Positions 42,517-50,803 of a stretch of DNA of 64,000 nucleotides are shown in pieces. Below the pieces are notes generated by a model that searched no databases, had not been told where the DNA came from, and saw only the letters and a program-made list of their open reading frames with translations. The DNA is taken from positions 186,001 through 250,000 of the forward strand of contig NZ_BOOQ01000019.1 in NCBI RefSeq assembly GCF_016863315.1, written 5' to 3'. Position 1 is the first letter of the stretch, and each line of letters starts with the position of its first letter. A program made the translations under genes and the position numbers. The stretch is from Planotetraspora silvatica (GTDB lineage Bacteria; Actinomycetota; Actinomycetes; Streptosporangiales; Streptosporangiaceae).

Positions 42517-43749
42517 TCAGGACGTGACGTCGGATGCGGCCTCTGCCCGGGCGACACCGGCGGCCCGCCGGTCGCCTGTGCGGAGCACGCCGGCGAACAC
42601 GGCGAGCCCGCAGGCGAGCGCCGTCACCACTGCGAAGGACACCACCAGGCTGGTCGCGTCGGCGATCGTGCCGATGACGAACGGGGCGATGAGTCCCGAG
42701 GTGTAGGTGACGGTGGCGACGCCCGCGATGGCCTGGCTCGGGTTCGGGCCCTTGCGTCCCGCCGCGGCGAACGCCAGCGGCACGACGACCGCGATGCCGA
42801 CGCCCAGCAGCGCGAAGCCGGCCATCGCGACCAGCGGATGCCAGGCGGTCATCACCAGCAGGCCGCCGACGGCGGCGATCACGCCGCTGGCCCGCACGGT
42901 GCGCACCGCTCCGAACCGGTCCACCAGGGCGTCGCCGGCGATCCTGGCCACGGCCATGGTGAGCGTGAAGCCCGTGGTCGTCGCGGCCGCCACACCCGCC
43001 GAGGCCGTCAGGACGTCTCGCAGGTAAACCGCGGACCAGTCCAGGCTCGCCCCCTCACCGAAGGTGGCGCAGAACGCGACCGCGCCGATGAGCAGCGCCG
43101 ACTTGGGCGGCAGCGCGAACCGCGGAGGCGGCTCCTCGTCCTGGTCCGGGCGCAGGTCGAGCACGTAGTGGCACGCCACGAGTCCGACGACAGTGAGAGT
43201 CCCCGCCGCCAGCGCGTGGTGCAGTTGGGCGCTCACCTCGAGGTGCGCGGCGAGCGTGCCCACCGCGGAGCCGATCAGCGCGCCGACGCTCCACATGCCG
43301 TGCAGCCCGGACATGATCGACTTGTCGAGCCGCCTTTCGACGTCGACGCCCAGCGCGTTCATCGCCACGTCGCACGTCCCCGCGCTCGCTCCGAAGACGA
43401 ACAACGCCAGGCACAACGTGGGCATGTTCGGCGCCAGTGACGGCGGGATCAGGGCCAGCGTCCACAGGGTGAGGAGGCCGCGGAGTGCGGCACGGGCGCC
43501 GAAGCGATGGCTCAGCCGGGCCGCGAGCGGCATCGTCAACGCGGCGCCGATCGCCGGGAAGGCCAGAGCGATCCCCAACTGACCCGCGCTGACCGCGGCA
43601 TGTTCCTGAATCCACGGGACCCGGGTCGCGAAGGACCCGGTCACCGAGCCGTGGACGCAGAACACGGCGGCCACCGCGTATCGCCCCCGCCGCACGGTGC
43701 GCTGGTCGTAGCGTGCCAACAGGAGACCCCCGGTGTCCGATCGGCCCAT
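42517..43749 (-). CDS. MFS transporter, 12-helix
   Basis: 410 residues with about 12 helices. It opens with RRGRYAVAAVFCVHGSVTGSFATRVPWIQEH, and the loop RLSHRFGARAALRG is the MFS motif A region. The halves are related (second motif A: DALVDRFGAVRTVRASG). It resembles the YbjJ-like group, whose substrates are poorly known. ATG 43749 begins the protein; the longer frame would cross the operator. It is divergent from a TetR regulator with a clear dyad between them, so it is probably derepressed by a TetR ligand and exports it. Confidence 0.9.
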   Translation of the reverse strand: MGRSDTGGLLLARYDQRTVRRGRYAVAAVFCVHGSVTGSFATRVPWIQEHAAVSAGQLGIALAFPAIGAALTMPLAARLSHRFGARAALRGLLTLWTLALIPPSLAPNMPTLCLALFVFGASAGTCDVAMNALGVDVERRLDKSIMSGLHGMWSVGALIGSAVGTLAAHLEVSAQLHHALAAGTLTVVGLVACHYVLDLRPDQDEEPPPRFALPPKSALLIGAVAFCATFGEGASLDWSAVYLRDVLTASAGVAAATTTGFTLTMAVARIAGDALVDRFGAVRTVRASGVIAAVGGLLVMTAWHPLVAMAGFALLGVGIAVVVPLAFAAAGRKGPNPSQAIAGVATVTYTSGLIAPFVIGTIADATSLVVSFAVVTALACGLAVFAGVLRTGDRRAAGVARAEAASDVTS

Positions 43750-43779
43750 ATCGGCCGCCCCAGAGAACTGTAAGCTCAA

Positions 43780-43799
43780 TACCGACCAAGTGGTAGGTA
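43780..43799. promoter_or_regulatory. Candidate TetR operator TACCGACCAAGTGGTAGGTA
   Basis: A 20-base dyad of the form TACCnACCAnnTGGTnGGTA (16 of 20 positions symmetrical), 16 bases before the TetR start and 31 bases before the MFS start. Confidence 0.75.
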
Positions 43800-43815
43800 T
43801 CTGACCGCCGAAAGA

Positions 43816-44424
43816 GTGAAGACAGTGACCGCCGGGGCTCAGCACGGTTACGAGAAGGGCCGCGCCAAGCGACGTGAGATCATCGATCGCGCCGTGACGC
43901 TGTTCGGCGAGGCCGGTTACCGCGGCGCGTCCCTGCGCGAGATCGCCGCCCGCTGCGGCATCTCGCATCCCGGCCTGCTCCACCACTTCCCGACGAAGGA
44001 GTCGCTGCTGCTCGCCGTCCTCGAGCACCGTGACGAGGTGGACGGGAAGTGGTTGTCGATCGACGGCGCCACCGGCATGGAGTCGCTGCGCCGGCTGGTC
44101 GGCCTCGTCTCGCTCAACGCCGCACGCCGGGGCATCGTCGAACTGTTCGCCGTGCTGTCCGCGGAGGCGACGTCTGCCACGCATCCCGCCCACGACTACT
44201 TCGTCGAGCGCTACCGGACGTCCGTCGACACCTTCGAGCAGGCCTACACGCGGGCCCGTGACGAGGGGATCCTGCGGCCCGGCATCGATCCGGGCACGGC
44301 GGGGCGGCAGCTCGTCGCCCTCATGGACGGCCTGCAGGTGCAGTGGTTGCTGGACGACTGTGTGACGGACATGGCGGGCATCGTCCGGGCACACGTCCAG
44401 GGTCAGCTGACCGTGCCGCTCTAA
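43816..44424 (+). CDS. TetR-family regulator of the MFS gene
   Basis: 202 residues from GTG 43816 (GTG 43825 is an alternative). HTH: RAKRREIIDRAVTLFGEAGYRGASLREIAARCGISHPGLLHHFPTKESLL. The ligand domain is helical with a C-terminal dimer interface (FEQAYTRARDEGILRPGIDP). It is divergent from the MFS transporter and should bind the dyad at 43780-43799 and repress both genes. Confidence 0.92.
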   Translation: MKTVTAGAQHGYEKGRAKRREIIDRAVTLFGEAGYRGASLREIAARCGISHPGLLHHFPTKESLLLAVLEHRDEVDGKWLSIDGATGMESLRRLVGLVSLNAARRGIVELFAVLSAEATSATHPAHDYFVERYRTSVDTFEQAYTRARDEGILRPGIDPGTAGRQLVALMDGLQVQWLLDDCVTDMAGIVRAHVQGQLTVPL

Positions 44425-44435
44425 CCCGCACGACT

Positions 44436-44461
44436 CTGAGCGGCCCGCCCGAGGGGCTCAG
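44436..44461. terminator. Hairpin between convergent TetR and methyltransferase genes
   Basis: CTGAGC (44436-44441) pairs with GCTCAG (44456-44461), with an inner CCC/GGG stack after a 2-base bulge. It overlaps the last codons of the methyltransferase. Confidence 0.55.
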
Positions 44462-45294
44462 GGGCGGACGGCGCTCACCAGCCAGACGGCGCCGGGGATG
44501 CGGACGCCCACTGAGGTCTCGTAGGCCCCGAGCCCCTCTCGCAGTTCCTCCCGAGTCCGTTCGACGACGGCCCGGTCGACCCCGTCCAGGTTGAAGCGGA
44601 CCGGCCCCTGACTGAGGATGAACTCGGCCGCGTCGACGGCGTCGCGGCCGTAATCCATCAGCGCCTCGACCGGAGTGACGTTCACGTCGGCGAACCCGGC
44701 CTCACCGAGCACCTCGTGGATGCGGGCCGACTCGACCAGGGATCCCATCCCCCGCGCGGCGGGCGACGGCCCGCGCATCAGCGGTTTCAGCGCCGCGGTG
44801 GCACGGGCGTAGTCACTGTCAGGGGCGCCGCCCTGCGGCCCCATGAACGCGAGCCGCCCACCTGGCCTCAGCCCTCGCCGGATGTTGGCGAAGGCGGCCA
44901 CCAGGTCGCCGAAGAACATGACGCCGCCACGGCTGATCGCGACGTCGAAGCCATCGTCGGGAAAGTGGTGGACCTGGGCGTCCCCCTGCTCGAACCTGAC
45001 ATTGGCGACACCTTGCTCCGCCGCGTCGGCGCGGGCGCGCTCCAGCATCGGCGCCGAGATGTCGACGCCGACGACGTGTCCCCGGGACGCCCGGCGTGCC
45101 GCCAGCAGCGTGATCTGGCCCGTCCCGCAGCCGACGTCGAGGACGCGGTCGTTCTCGACGATCGCGGCGACCTGGAAGAAGTCGTGGTTGAAGGCGGCGA
45201 CCATCGCGTTGTAGCGGGCGGGATTCTGTGCCCAGTGGACGCCTTCCCAGCCGTTCCACGCCTCCGCGTGCCAGGTGTTGACGATTTCCTGCAT
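44458..45294 (-). CDS. Class I SAM-dependent methyltransferase
   Basis: 278 residues from ATG 45294, with AGGAGGAGAGG upstream. Motif I is DRVLDVGCGTGQITLLAAR and the following acidic loops are GVDISAPMLERARA and FEQGDAQVHHF. It is a paralogue of the gene at 17584-18456, alike along its whole length including EAWNGxEGVHWAQ near the start. It is divergent from a TetR regulator, with a perfect 21-bp palindrome between the two. The substrate is unknown; linkage to a TetR sensor suggests it modifies the inducer. Confidence 0.9.
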   Translation of the reverse strand: MQEIVNTWHAEAWNGWEGVHWAQNPARYNAMVAAFNHDFFQVAAIVENDRVLDVGCGTGQITLLAARRASRGHVVGVDISAPMLERARADAAEQGVANVRFEQGDAQVHHFPDDGFDVAISRGGVMFFGDLVAAFANIRRGLRPGGRLAFMGPQGGAPDSDYARATAALKPLMRGPSPAARGMGSLVESARIHEVLGEAGFADVNVTPVEALMDYGRDAVDAAEFILSQGPVRFNLDGVDRAVVERTREELREGLGAYETSVGVRIPGAVWLVSAVRP

Positions 45295-45320
45295 GGGTCC
45301 TCTCCTCCTGCGATTCACCT

Positions 45321-45341
45321 CACTAGAGTTGAACTCTAGTG
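45321..45341. promoter_or_regulatory. Perfect 21-bp palindrome, TetR operator
   Basis: CACTAGAGTT, a central G, and AACTCTAGTG: ten base pairs on each side match exactly. It is 26 bases from the start codon of each of the two divergent genes, so one bound regulator could cover both promoters. Confidence 0.85.
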
Positions 45342-45367
45342 TCGACATCTAGAGATAAGCTACAGCC

Positions 45368-46000
45368 ATGGGTCAGGTCAAGGGCGAGGACAAGCGGGCC
45401 CGCAAGGCGAAGGAGACGCGCCGGCGGATGCTGGAGGCCGCGAGCGAGCTGTTCGTCCAGCATGGATACGGTGCGACGACGCTTCAGGAGATCGCCGATC
45501 GGGCCGGCGTCGCCGTACAGACGATCTACTTCACGTTCGGCAACAAGCGCGTGCTTCTCAAAGAGCTGATCGACGTGTCGATCGCGGGAGACCACGAGCC
45601 GATCGCGACGATGGATCGGCCGTGGTTCCACGGGGCCCTCACCGCGGAGACCGCCGCCGCCCACGTGCGGCTCCACGTTCGGGGCACTCGGGGAATCCTG
45701 GAACGGGTCGCGCCGGTCATCGAGATGCTGCGCGCCGCCACCTCGGCCGATCCCGGCATCGCCGACCTCTGGGACCAGGACACCGACCCGAGGTTCACCG
45801 TCCACGCGGCGGCCGCCCGGTCACTGGTGACCAAGCCGGGAATCCTCCCTGGCGTGACGGCCGAGCACGCCGCCGACCTGCTGTTCGGCCTGCTCAGCCC
45901 GGAGCTCTATCTGCTGTTCGTCCGCGACCGCGGCTGGTCGCCCGATCAGTGGGAGCACTGGTCATTCGAGACTCTGACCGCCCAGCTCTGCATGGGGTGA
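45368..46000 (+). CDS. TetR-family regulator of the methyltransferase gene
   Basis: 210 residues. The HTH is RARKAKETRRRMLEAASELFVQHGYGATTLQEIADRAGVAVQTIYFTFGNKRVLL. The C-terminal part is helical with several aromatic residues near the end (FVRDRGWSPDQWEHWSFETL), possibly a hydrophobic ligand pocket. It is divergent from the methyltransferase and should bind the 21-bp palindrome. Confidence 0.92.
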   Translation: MGQVKGEDKRARKAKETRRRMLEAASELFVQHGYGATTLQEIADRAGVAVQTIYFTFGNKRVLLKELIDVSIAGDHEPIATMDRPWFHGALTAETAAAHVRLHVRGTRGILERVAPVIEMLRAATSADPGIADLWDQDTDPRFTVHAAAARSLVTKPGILPGVTAEHAADLLFGLLSPELYLLFVRDRGWSPDQWEHWSFETLTAQLCMG

Positions 46001-46108
46001 GACCGGCGCCGGCGACCTGCTCCGGCGCCTCCCGGCGCGGTCGTGTGCGCCACCGGTCCTCGGTTCACCGGTCCCGATGACCCTCTTTTCACCTGCACGC
46101 CCATCGGA

Positions 46109-46126
46109 ATACCCTGCGGGGGTACC
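46109..46126. promoter_or_regulatory. Candidate CsoR copper operator
   Basis: ATACCCTGCGGGGGTACC resembles the G-rich CsoR dyad (TACCC-N4-GGGGTA). It lies 39 bases before the csoR start, where copper-loaded CsoR would release the operon. Confidence 0.68.
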
Positions 46127-46165
46127 GTGTTCCATAATCGGGCAAACTGATTTCCAGGTGGAGAA

Positions 46166-46447
46166 ATGGCCGGATACACGGGAAGCAAAGAAGACCATCT
46201 CAGGCGGCTACGGCGCATCGAGGGCCAGGTCCGCGGCCTGGAGCGGATGGTCGACGAGGACAAGTACTGCATCGACGTCCTCACCCAGGTATCGGCCGCC
46301 AACAGGGCGCTTCAGGCTTTCGCACTGGAGTTGCTCGAGGAGCACATGGCGCACTGCGTCGCCGAAGCCGTCGCCAAGGGCGGGGCCGAGGCCGACGCCA
46401 AGGTCAAGGAAGCCTCCGACGCCATCGCCCGCCTCGTTCGTTCTTGA
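46166..46447 (+). CDS. csoR: CsoR-family copper-sensing repressor
   Basis: 93 residues, all-helical. The Cu(I) ligands are in place: Cys35 (KYCIDVLTQ), His60 and Cys64 (HMAHC), the C-H-C triad of CsoR. HLRRLRRIEGQVRGLERMV forms the DNA-binding helix. GGTGGAG precedes the ATG. It is the first gene of the copper operon with copZ, a secreted protein and copA, and should repress it when copper is low. Confidence 0.93.
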   Translation: MAGYTGSKEDHLRRLRRIEGQVRGLERMVDEDKYCIDVLTQVSAANRALQAFALELLEEHMAHCVAEAVAKGGAEADAKVKEASDAIARLVRS

Positions 46448-46472
46448 TCGACATAGAGCAGGAGTTCTTGGG

Positions 46473-46685
46473 ATGACCACCGCCACCTTCACCGTCAAAG
46501 GCATGACCTGCGGCCACTGCGTCAGTTCGGTCAAAGAAGAGGTCGGAGAGGTTGCCGGCGTCGCCGGCGTCCAGGTCGACCTCGCCACAGGCCTCATGAC
46601 AGTGGAGAGCGAATCCCCGATCGACGCGGCGCGGATCAGCACCGCCGTCGCCGAAGCCGGATACGAAGTGGCGGATCCGTCGTGA
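46473..46685 (+). CDS. copZ: CopZ-like copper chaperone
   Basis: 70 residues, a single heavy-metal-associated domain. The Cu(I) motif is GMTCGHC (Cys13, Cys16), in a ferredoxin-like fold (TFTVKG... VQVDLATGLMTVES ... AGYEV). It delivers copper to the ATPase CopA in the cytosol. ATG 46473 has AGCAGGAG upstream; the longer frame overlaps csoR. Its stop overlaps the start of the next gene by 4 bases. Confidence 0.92.
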   Translation: MTTATFTVKGMTCGHCVSSVKEEVGEVAGVAGVQVDLATGLMTVESESPIDAARISTAVAEAGYEVADPS

Positions 46686-47611
46686 ACGCCCCGATCAAGC
46701 TCGGCGTGTACGGTCTCGGCCTCGCGGTGATCTTCAGTGCGGCCGTCGGGGTCGGCAACGCGGTGGGCGCGGTGGGTCCGGCGCCGGTCAACACCGGCCA
46801 CGGCGCTCACGCGACCTCCTCACCGGCCCGGCAGAGCACGGAGCCAGTTCCCGGAGGGCTGCAGGTGTCGCAGGACGGCTACACCTTGACTCCGGAGACG
46901 ACGACGCTCACGCCGGGTGAGCGCACGGCGTTCCGGTTCACCGTGACGGGACCCGACGGCAGGCCGGTGACCCGCTACCAGATCGCTCACGGCAAGAAGC
47001 TGCACTTCATCGTGGTGAACCGCGACCTCGGCGACTTCCGGCACCTCCATCCCGCCGAGACCGGCGGCGGAGTCTGGTCGGTCCCCCTGTCGCTGCCCGA
47101 AGCCGGGACCTATCGCGCTTTCGCCGACTTCACCCCCGAAGGCCGCGAGGGGCTCACCCTCGGCACCGACCTCTACGCCGCGGGCGACTTCACCCCGCAG
47201 GCCTTGCCGGCCCCCGCCCGTACGGCCACCGTCGACGGCTACACCGTCGAACTCGACGGCGACCTGACCCCGGGTACGGCCGGCAGGCTCACGCTGAGGG
47301 TGAGCAGAGACGGCACGCCCGTGACCGACCTGGAACCCTACCTGGGCGCCTATGGTCACCTGGTCGCGCTGCGCGCGGGCGACCTGGCGTACCTGCACGT
47401 GCACCCTGACGGCGCCCCGGGCGACGGCAGGACCCCGTCCGGGCCGACGATCACCTTTCACGCCGAGGCTCCGAGCCGCGGCGACTACCGGCTCTTCCTC
47501 GACTTCCAGCACGAGGGAACCGTCCACACCGCCGCCTTCACCCTCCGGGCAGAGCAGTCGCCGACCAACGGAACGCCGGTCGAGCCCGACCATGGGCACT
47601 CCGGCCACTGA
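46682..47611 (+). CDS. Membrane-anchored or secreted His-rich protein of the copper operon
   Basis: 309 residues from GTG 46682. One N-terminal membrane segment (about 8-30, LGVYGLGLAVIFSAAVGVG) could be an uncleaved anchor or signal. The extracellular part contains beta-domains with histidine clusters: HFIVVNRDLGDFRHLHP, YLHVHPDG and the C-terminal DHGHSGH, plus HGAHA near the membrane. I know similar proteins in actinobacterial copper operons but no proven function. It may bind copper outside the cell. It is translationally coupled to copZ and followed by copA. Confidence 0.78.
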   Translation: MNAPIKLGVYGLGLAVIFSAAVGVGNAVGAVGPAPVNTGHGAHATSSPARQSTEPVPGGLQVSQDGYTLTPETTTLTPGERTAFRFTVTGPDGRPVTRYQIAHGKKLHFIVVNRDLGDFRHLHPAETGGGVWSVPLSLPEAGTYRAFADFTPEGREGLTLGTDLYAAGDFTPQALPAPARTATVDGYTVELDGDLTPGTAGRLTLRVSRDGTPVTDLEPYLGAYGHLVALRAGDLAYLHVHPDGAPGDGRTPSGPTITFHAEAPSRGDYRLFLDFQHEGTVHTAAFTLRAEQSPTNGTPVEPDHGHSGH

Positions 47612-47638
47612 CGCCCGGTACGCCGGAAAGGAGTGGTG

Positions 47639-49882
47639 ATGACCTCCACCACGCATGACAGACCGCAGGCCGCCCGCGGCGCGGTCGAACTCTCGATCGG
47701 GGGCATGACCTGCGCGTCCTGCGCCACCAGGATCGAGCGCAAGCTCAACAAGCTGGACGGCGTGACCGCGTCGGTCAACTACGCCACGGAGAAGGCCAAG
47801 GTGACCTTCCTCGAGGATCTCGACCCGCGGCAGCTCATCGCCGAGGTCGAGAAGGCCGGGTACACGGCCAGACTGCCCGAACCTCCCGGAAAGCCGGAGG
47901 AACCGGCGCCGGATGACGAGCTCCGGCCGCTGCGGACACGCTTGATCACGTCGGTGGTGCTGGCCGTTCCCGTGATCGCGATGGCGATGATCCCGCCACT
48001 GCAGTTCACGTACTGGCAGTGGCTCTCGCTGACGCTCGCGGCACCGATCGTGGTCTACGCCGGCCAGCCCTTCCACAAGGCCGCGTGGACCAACCTGCGG
48101 CATGGCGCGGCCACCATGGACACGCTGGTGTCGCTGGGCACGATCGCCGCGTTCGGCTGGTCGTTATGGGCGTTGTTCTTCGGTACGGCGGGCACCCCCG
48201 GCATGACCCACGGGTTCGACTTCACCATCGCACGCGGCGACGGGGCGGGCGCCATCTATTTCGAGGCCGCGGCGGGCGTGACGGCCTTCATCCTCGCGGG
48301 CCGCTACTTCGAGATCCGATCCAAGCGCCGCGCGGGCGCCGCGTTGCGGGCGTTGCTGGAGATGGGCGCCAAGGACGTCACGGTGCTCCGCGAGGGCACC
48401 GAGGAACGCGTCCCCGTCGACCGGCTGGCCGTGGCCGACCTCTTCGTCGTACGGCCAGGCGAGAAGATCGCCACCGACGGCGTGATCGAAGAGGGCACCT
48501 CGGCCGTCGACGCGAGCATGCTGACCGGCGAATCCGTCCCCGTCGAGGTCCGGCCGGGTGACGCCGTCACCGGCGCGACCGTGAACGCGGGAGGCCGGCT
48601 GGTCGTCCGGGCCACCAGAGTCGGAGCCGACACCCGGCTCGCCCAGATGGCCCGGCTCGTGGAGGAGGCGCAGACCGGCAAGGCCCAGGCCCAGCGGCTC
48701 GCGGACAAGATCTCGGCGGTCTTCGTGCCGACCGTGATCGCGCTTGCCGTCGGCACACTGGGCTTCTGGCTCGGCACCGGCGCGGGCGCGGGGGCGGCCT
48801 TCACCGCGGCGGTCGCCGTGCTCATCATCGCCTGCCCCTGCGCGCTCGGACTGGCCACCCCGACCGCTCTGCTGGTCGGCACCGGCAGAGGAGCCCAGCT
48901 CGGCATCCTCATCAAGGGGCCCGAGGTGCTGGAGTCCGCCCACGGGATCGACACCGTCGTCCTGGACAAGACCGGCACCGTCACCGAGGGCAGGATGACC
49001 CTGGTCAAGGTCGTCGCCGCCGAGGGTGAGGACCGCGGCGAGGTCCTGCGCCTGGCCGGGGCGCTGGAACACGCCTCAGAGCACCCGATCGCCCAGGCGA
49101 TCGCCCGGGGCGCCGCCGAACAGGTCGGGGAACTGCCCACTCCCGAGGACTTCGCCAACGTCGAGGGCCTCGGTGTGCAGGGCGTCGTGGACGGCCACGC
49201 CGTACTCGTCGGGCGGCCCAGGCTGCTCGCCGAGTGGTCGCAGCATCTGCCTGACGACCTGGAGCGCGCGCTGCACGCCGCGCAGGACGCCGGCCGTACG
49301 GCTGTCGCCGTCGGCTGGGACGGCAAGGCGCGCGCGGTCCTCGCGGTCGCCGACGTCGTCAAGCCCACCTCGGCGGAGGCCGTCTCCCGGTTGCGCGCGC
49401 TCGGCCTGACCCCGGTGCTGCTGACCGGCGACAACGAGACCGTCGCGCGGTCGGTCGCCGCCGAGGTCGGCATCGGCGCAGTCGTCGCGGAGGTGCTGCC
49501 CGCCGACAAGGTCGACGTCGTCAAGCGGCTCCAGGCCGAAGGGAAGGTCGTGGCGATGGTCGGCGACGGCGTCAACGACGCGGCCGCGCTCGCCCAGGCC
49601 GACCTCGGCCTGGCCATGGGCACCGGGGCCGATGTGGCCATCGAGGCCGCCGACCTGACGCTGGTCCGCGGTGACCTGCGCGTCGCCGCCGACGCGATCC
49701 GGCTGTCGCGACGGACGCTGCGCACGATCAAGGGCAACCTCTTCTGGGCCTTCGCCTACAACGTGGCCGCCCTGCCGCTGGCCGCACTCGGGTTGCTCAA
49801 CCCGATGATCGCCGGTGCGGCCATGGCGTTCTCCAGTGTGTTCGTGGTGAGCAACAGCCTCCGCCTGCGCCGCTTCCGATGA
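47639..49882 (+). CDS. copA: Copper-exporting P1B-type ATPase
   Basis: 747 residues. One N-terminal metal-binding domain has GMTCASC (Cys25, Cys28). About eight membrane helices carry the CPC motif (Cys399-Pro-Cys401). The phosphorylated aspartate is Asp443 in DKTGT, and SEHPIAQAI and [10 protein letters not shown] complete the P-type core. It exports Cu(I) to the outside, driven by ATP. Three start codons are close together; ATG 47639 fits GGAAAGGAG best. It closes the csoR-copZ-copA operon and is followed by a strong hairpin. Confidence 0.95.
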   Translation: MTSTTHDRPQAARGAVELSIGGMTCASCATRIERKLNKLDGVTASVNYATEKAKVTFLEDLDPRQLIAEVEKAGYTARLPEPPGKPEEPAPDDELRPLRTRLITSVVLAVPVIAMAMIPPLQFTYWQWLSLTLAAPIVVYAGQPFHKAAWTNLRHGAATMDTLVSLGTIAAFGWSLWALFFGTAGTPGMTHGFDFTIARGDGAGAIYFEAAAGVTAFILAGRYFEIRSKRRAGAALRALLEMGAKDVTVLREGTEERVPVDRLAVADLFVVRPGEKIATDGVIEEGTSAVDASMLTGESVPVEVRPGDAVTGATVNAGGRLVVRATRVGADTRLAQMARLVEEAQTGKAQAQRLADKISAVFVPTVIALAVGTLGFWLGTGAGAGAAFTAAVAVLIIACPCALGLATPTALLVGTGRGAQLGILIKGPEVLESAHGIDTVVLDKTGTVTEGRMTLVKVVAAEGEDRGEVLRLAGALEHASEHPIAQAIARGAAEQVGELPTPEDFANVEGLGVQGVVDGHAVLVGRPRLLAEWSQHLPDDLERALHAAQDAGRTAVAVGWDGKARAVLAVADVVKPTSAEAVSRLRALGLTPVLLTGDNETVARSVAAEVGIGAVVAEVLPADKVDVVKRLQAEGKVVAMVGDGVNDAAALAQADLGLAMGTGADVAIEAADLTLVRGDLRVAADAIRLSRRTLRTIKGNLFWAFAYNVAALPLAALGLLNPMIAGAAMAFSSVFVVSNSLRLRRFR

Positions 49883-49892
49883 ATCCGGGCCG

Positions 49893-49924
49893 ACGGGCCT
49901 CCGGCAGTCGCCCCGGAGGCCCGT
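49893..49924 (+). terminator. Perfect 12-bp hairpin after copA
   Basis: ACGGGCCTCCGG (49893-49904) pairs exactly with CCGGAGGCCCGT (49913-49924) around an 8-base loop, 11 bases after the copA stop. Confidence 0.8.
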
Positions 49925-50158
49925 TGGTCTTGCCTGCGCTCGTATGGGTGACGCGACCCTCAGGAGTGCCGTCGCGTCACAGCTTGCGCATCGGTTTCAC
50001 CCACCCACGCGAGGCGTGCTCAGCCCCGGGCGGGTGGCGCGGCCGGTTCCTGATTCGAGGACGCGATAATCGTCGAGTAGCGGAAAACGGTGACACCCCA
50101 GGACTCATCCCCCAGCCGGACATCTGTGCCGCCGACCGACGACAGGAAGGCCGGACTC

Positions 50159-50527
50159 ATGGTGCGCAAATACACAGCGCGGATCGTCGAATCAGGCGGC
50201 GAGGGGATACGCCTCGAACCCACCGGCGATTCCACCATCCCGGATCAGCCCAACGAGATCAATCTGCTCGGCCTGGCCGTCGCCCTGGCGCTGGGCAGCG
50301 CGGGATACGAACATCACCCGGAGCCTCGGAACACGGAGCTCCAAACGATCGAGGGGTTGCTGGCCGGTACGGCCACCATGCCGTGGAGGGCCCGGTCCAC
50401 TGAGGCCACCCCTGCCGGCGACGAAGAGACGAGCGCGCCGGAAACCGCGGCCTTCGTCGTTTGCGAGCGCTCGGAAGCGGGCGTGTCGAGATGCAAGGTG
50501 GAACACCTTCCTGTCCCCACGCGGTAG
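50159..50527 (+). CDS. Hypothetical protein
   Basis: 122 residues from ATG 50159, with GGAAGG about 9 bases upstream. The first 60 residues (VRKYTARIVESGGEGIRLEP, then INLLGLAVALALGSAGYE) could form a small alpha/beta unit, while the last half is rich in glutamate, alanine and proline and ends with VVCERSEAG. No signal peptide or membrane helix. I do not recognise a family. The 275 bases upstream hold the copA hairpin and nothing else that I can see. Confidence 0.5.
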   Translation: MVRKYTARIVESGGEGIRLEPTGDSTIPDQPNEINLLGLAVALALGSAGYEHHPEPRNTELQTIEGLLAGTATMPWRARSTEATPAGDEETSAPETAAFVVCERSEAGVSRCKVEHLPVPTR

Positions 50528-50565
50528 ATGAGCTCGAACCGTGTGCCGGCAGTGCGCTCATCGCG

Positions 50566-50580
50566 AGGGCCCAAGGCCCT
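50566..50580. terminator. Short hairpin between convergent genes
   Basis: AGGGCC (50566-50571) pairs with GGCCCT (50575-50580) around a 3-base loop, between the hypothetical gene and the convergent ferredoxin gene. Confidence 0.45.
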
Positions 50581-50608
50581 GACGACAGGCCCAGAGGTGC
50601 CGCATCGA

Positions 50609-50803
50609 TCAGGCCCGGTCCACGGTGATGGCCTGGACGGGACACGCACGGGCGGCCTGTTCGACCGCGGGCCTCACGGCATCGCCGGGTGTGGCGTCGT
50701 ACACGAGTTCGTCGTCGTCATTGAGGGTGAACACCTCCGGAGCGGCGAACACGCATTGGGCGTGCGTCTCGCACAGTGTCATGTCCACACGGACGCGCAT
50801 CAT
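50609..50803 (-). CDS. Small ferredoxin without a P450 neighbour
   Basis: 64 residues. The cluster motif is CETHAQC near residue 11 and ACPVQAI near residue 54, the CxxHxxC...CP pattern of P450-type [3Fe-4S]/[4Fe-4S] ferredoxins. ATG 50803 has GGAAGGCA upstream and overlaps the stop of the preceding gene by 4 bases. No P450 or reductase is encoded nearby, so its electron partner is unclear; the adjacent flavin-fold protein is the obvious candidate. Confidence 0.9.
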   Translation of the reverse strand: MMRVRVDMTLCETHAQCVFAAPEVFTLNDDDELVYDATPGDAVRPAVEQAARACPVQAITVDRA

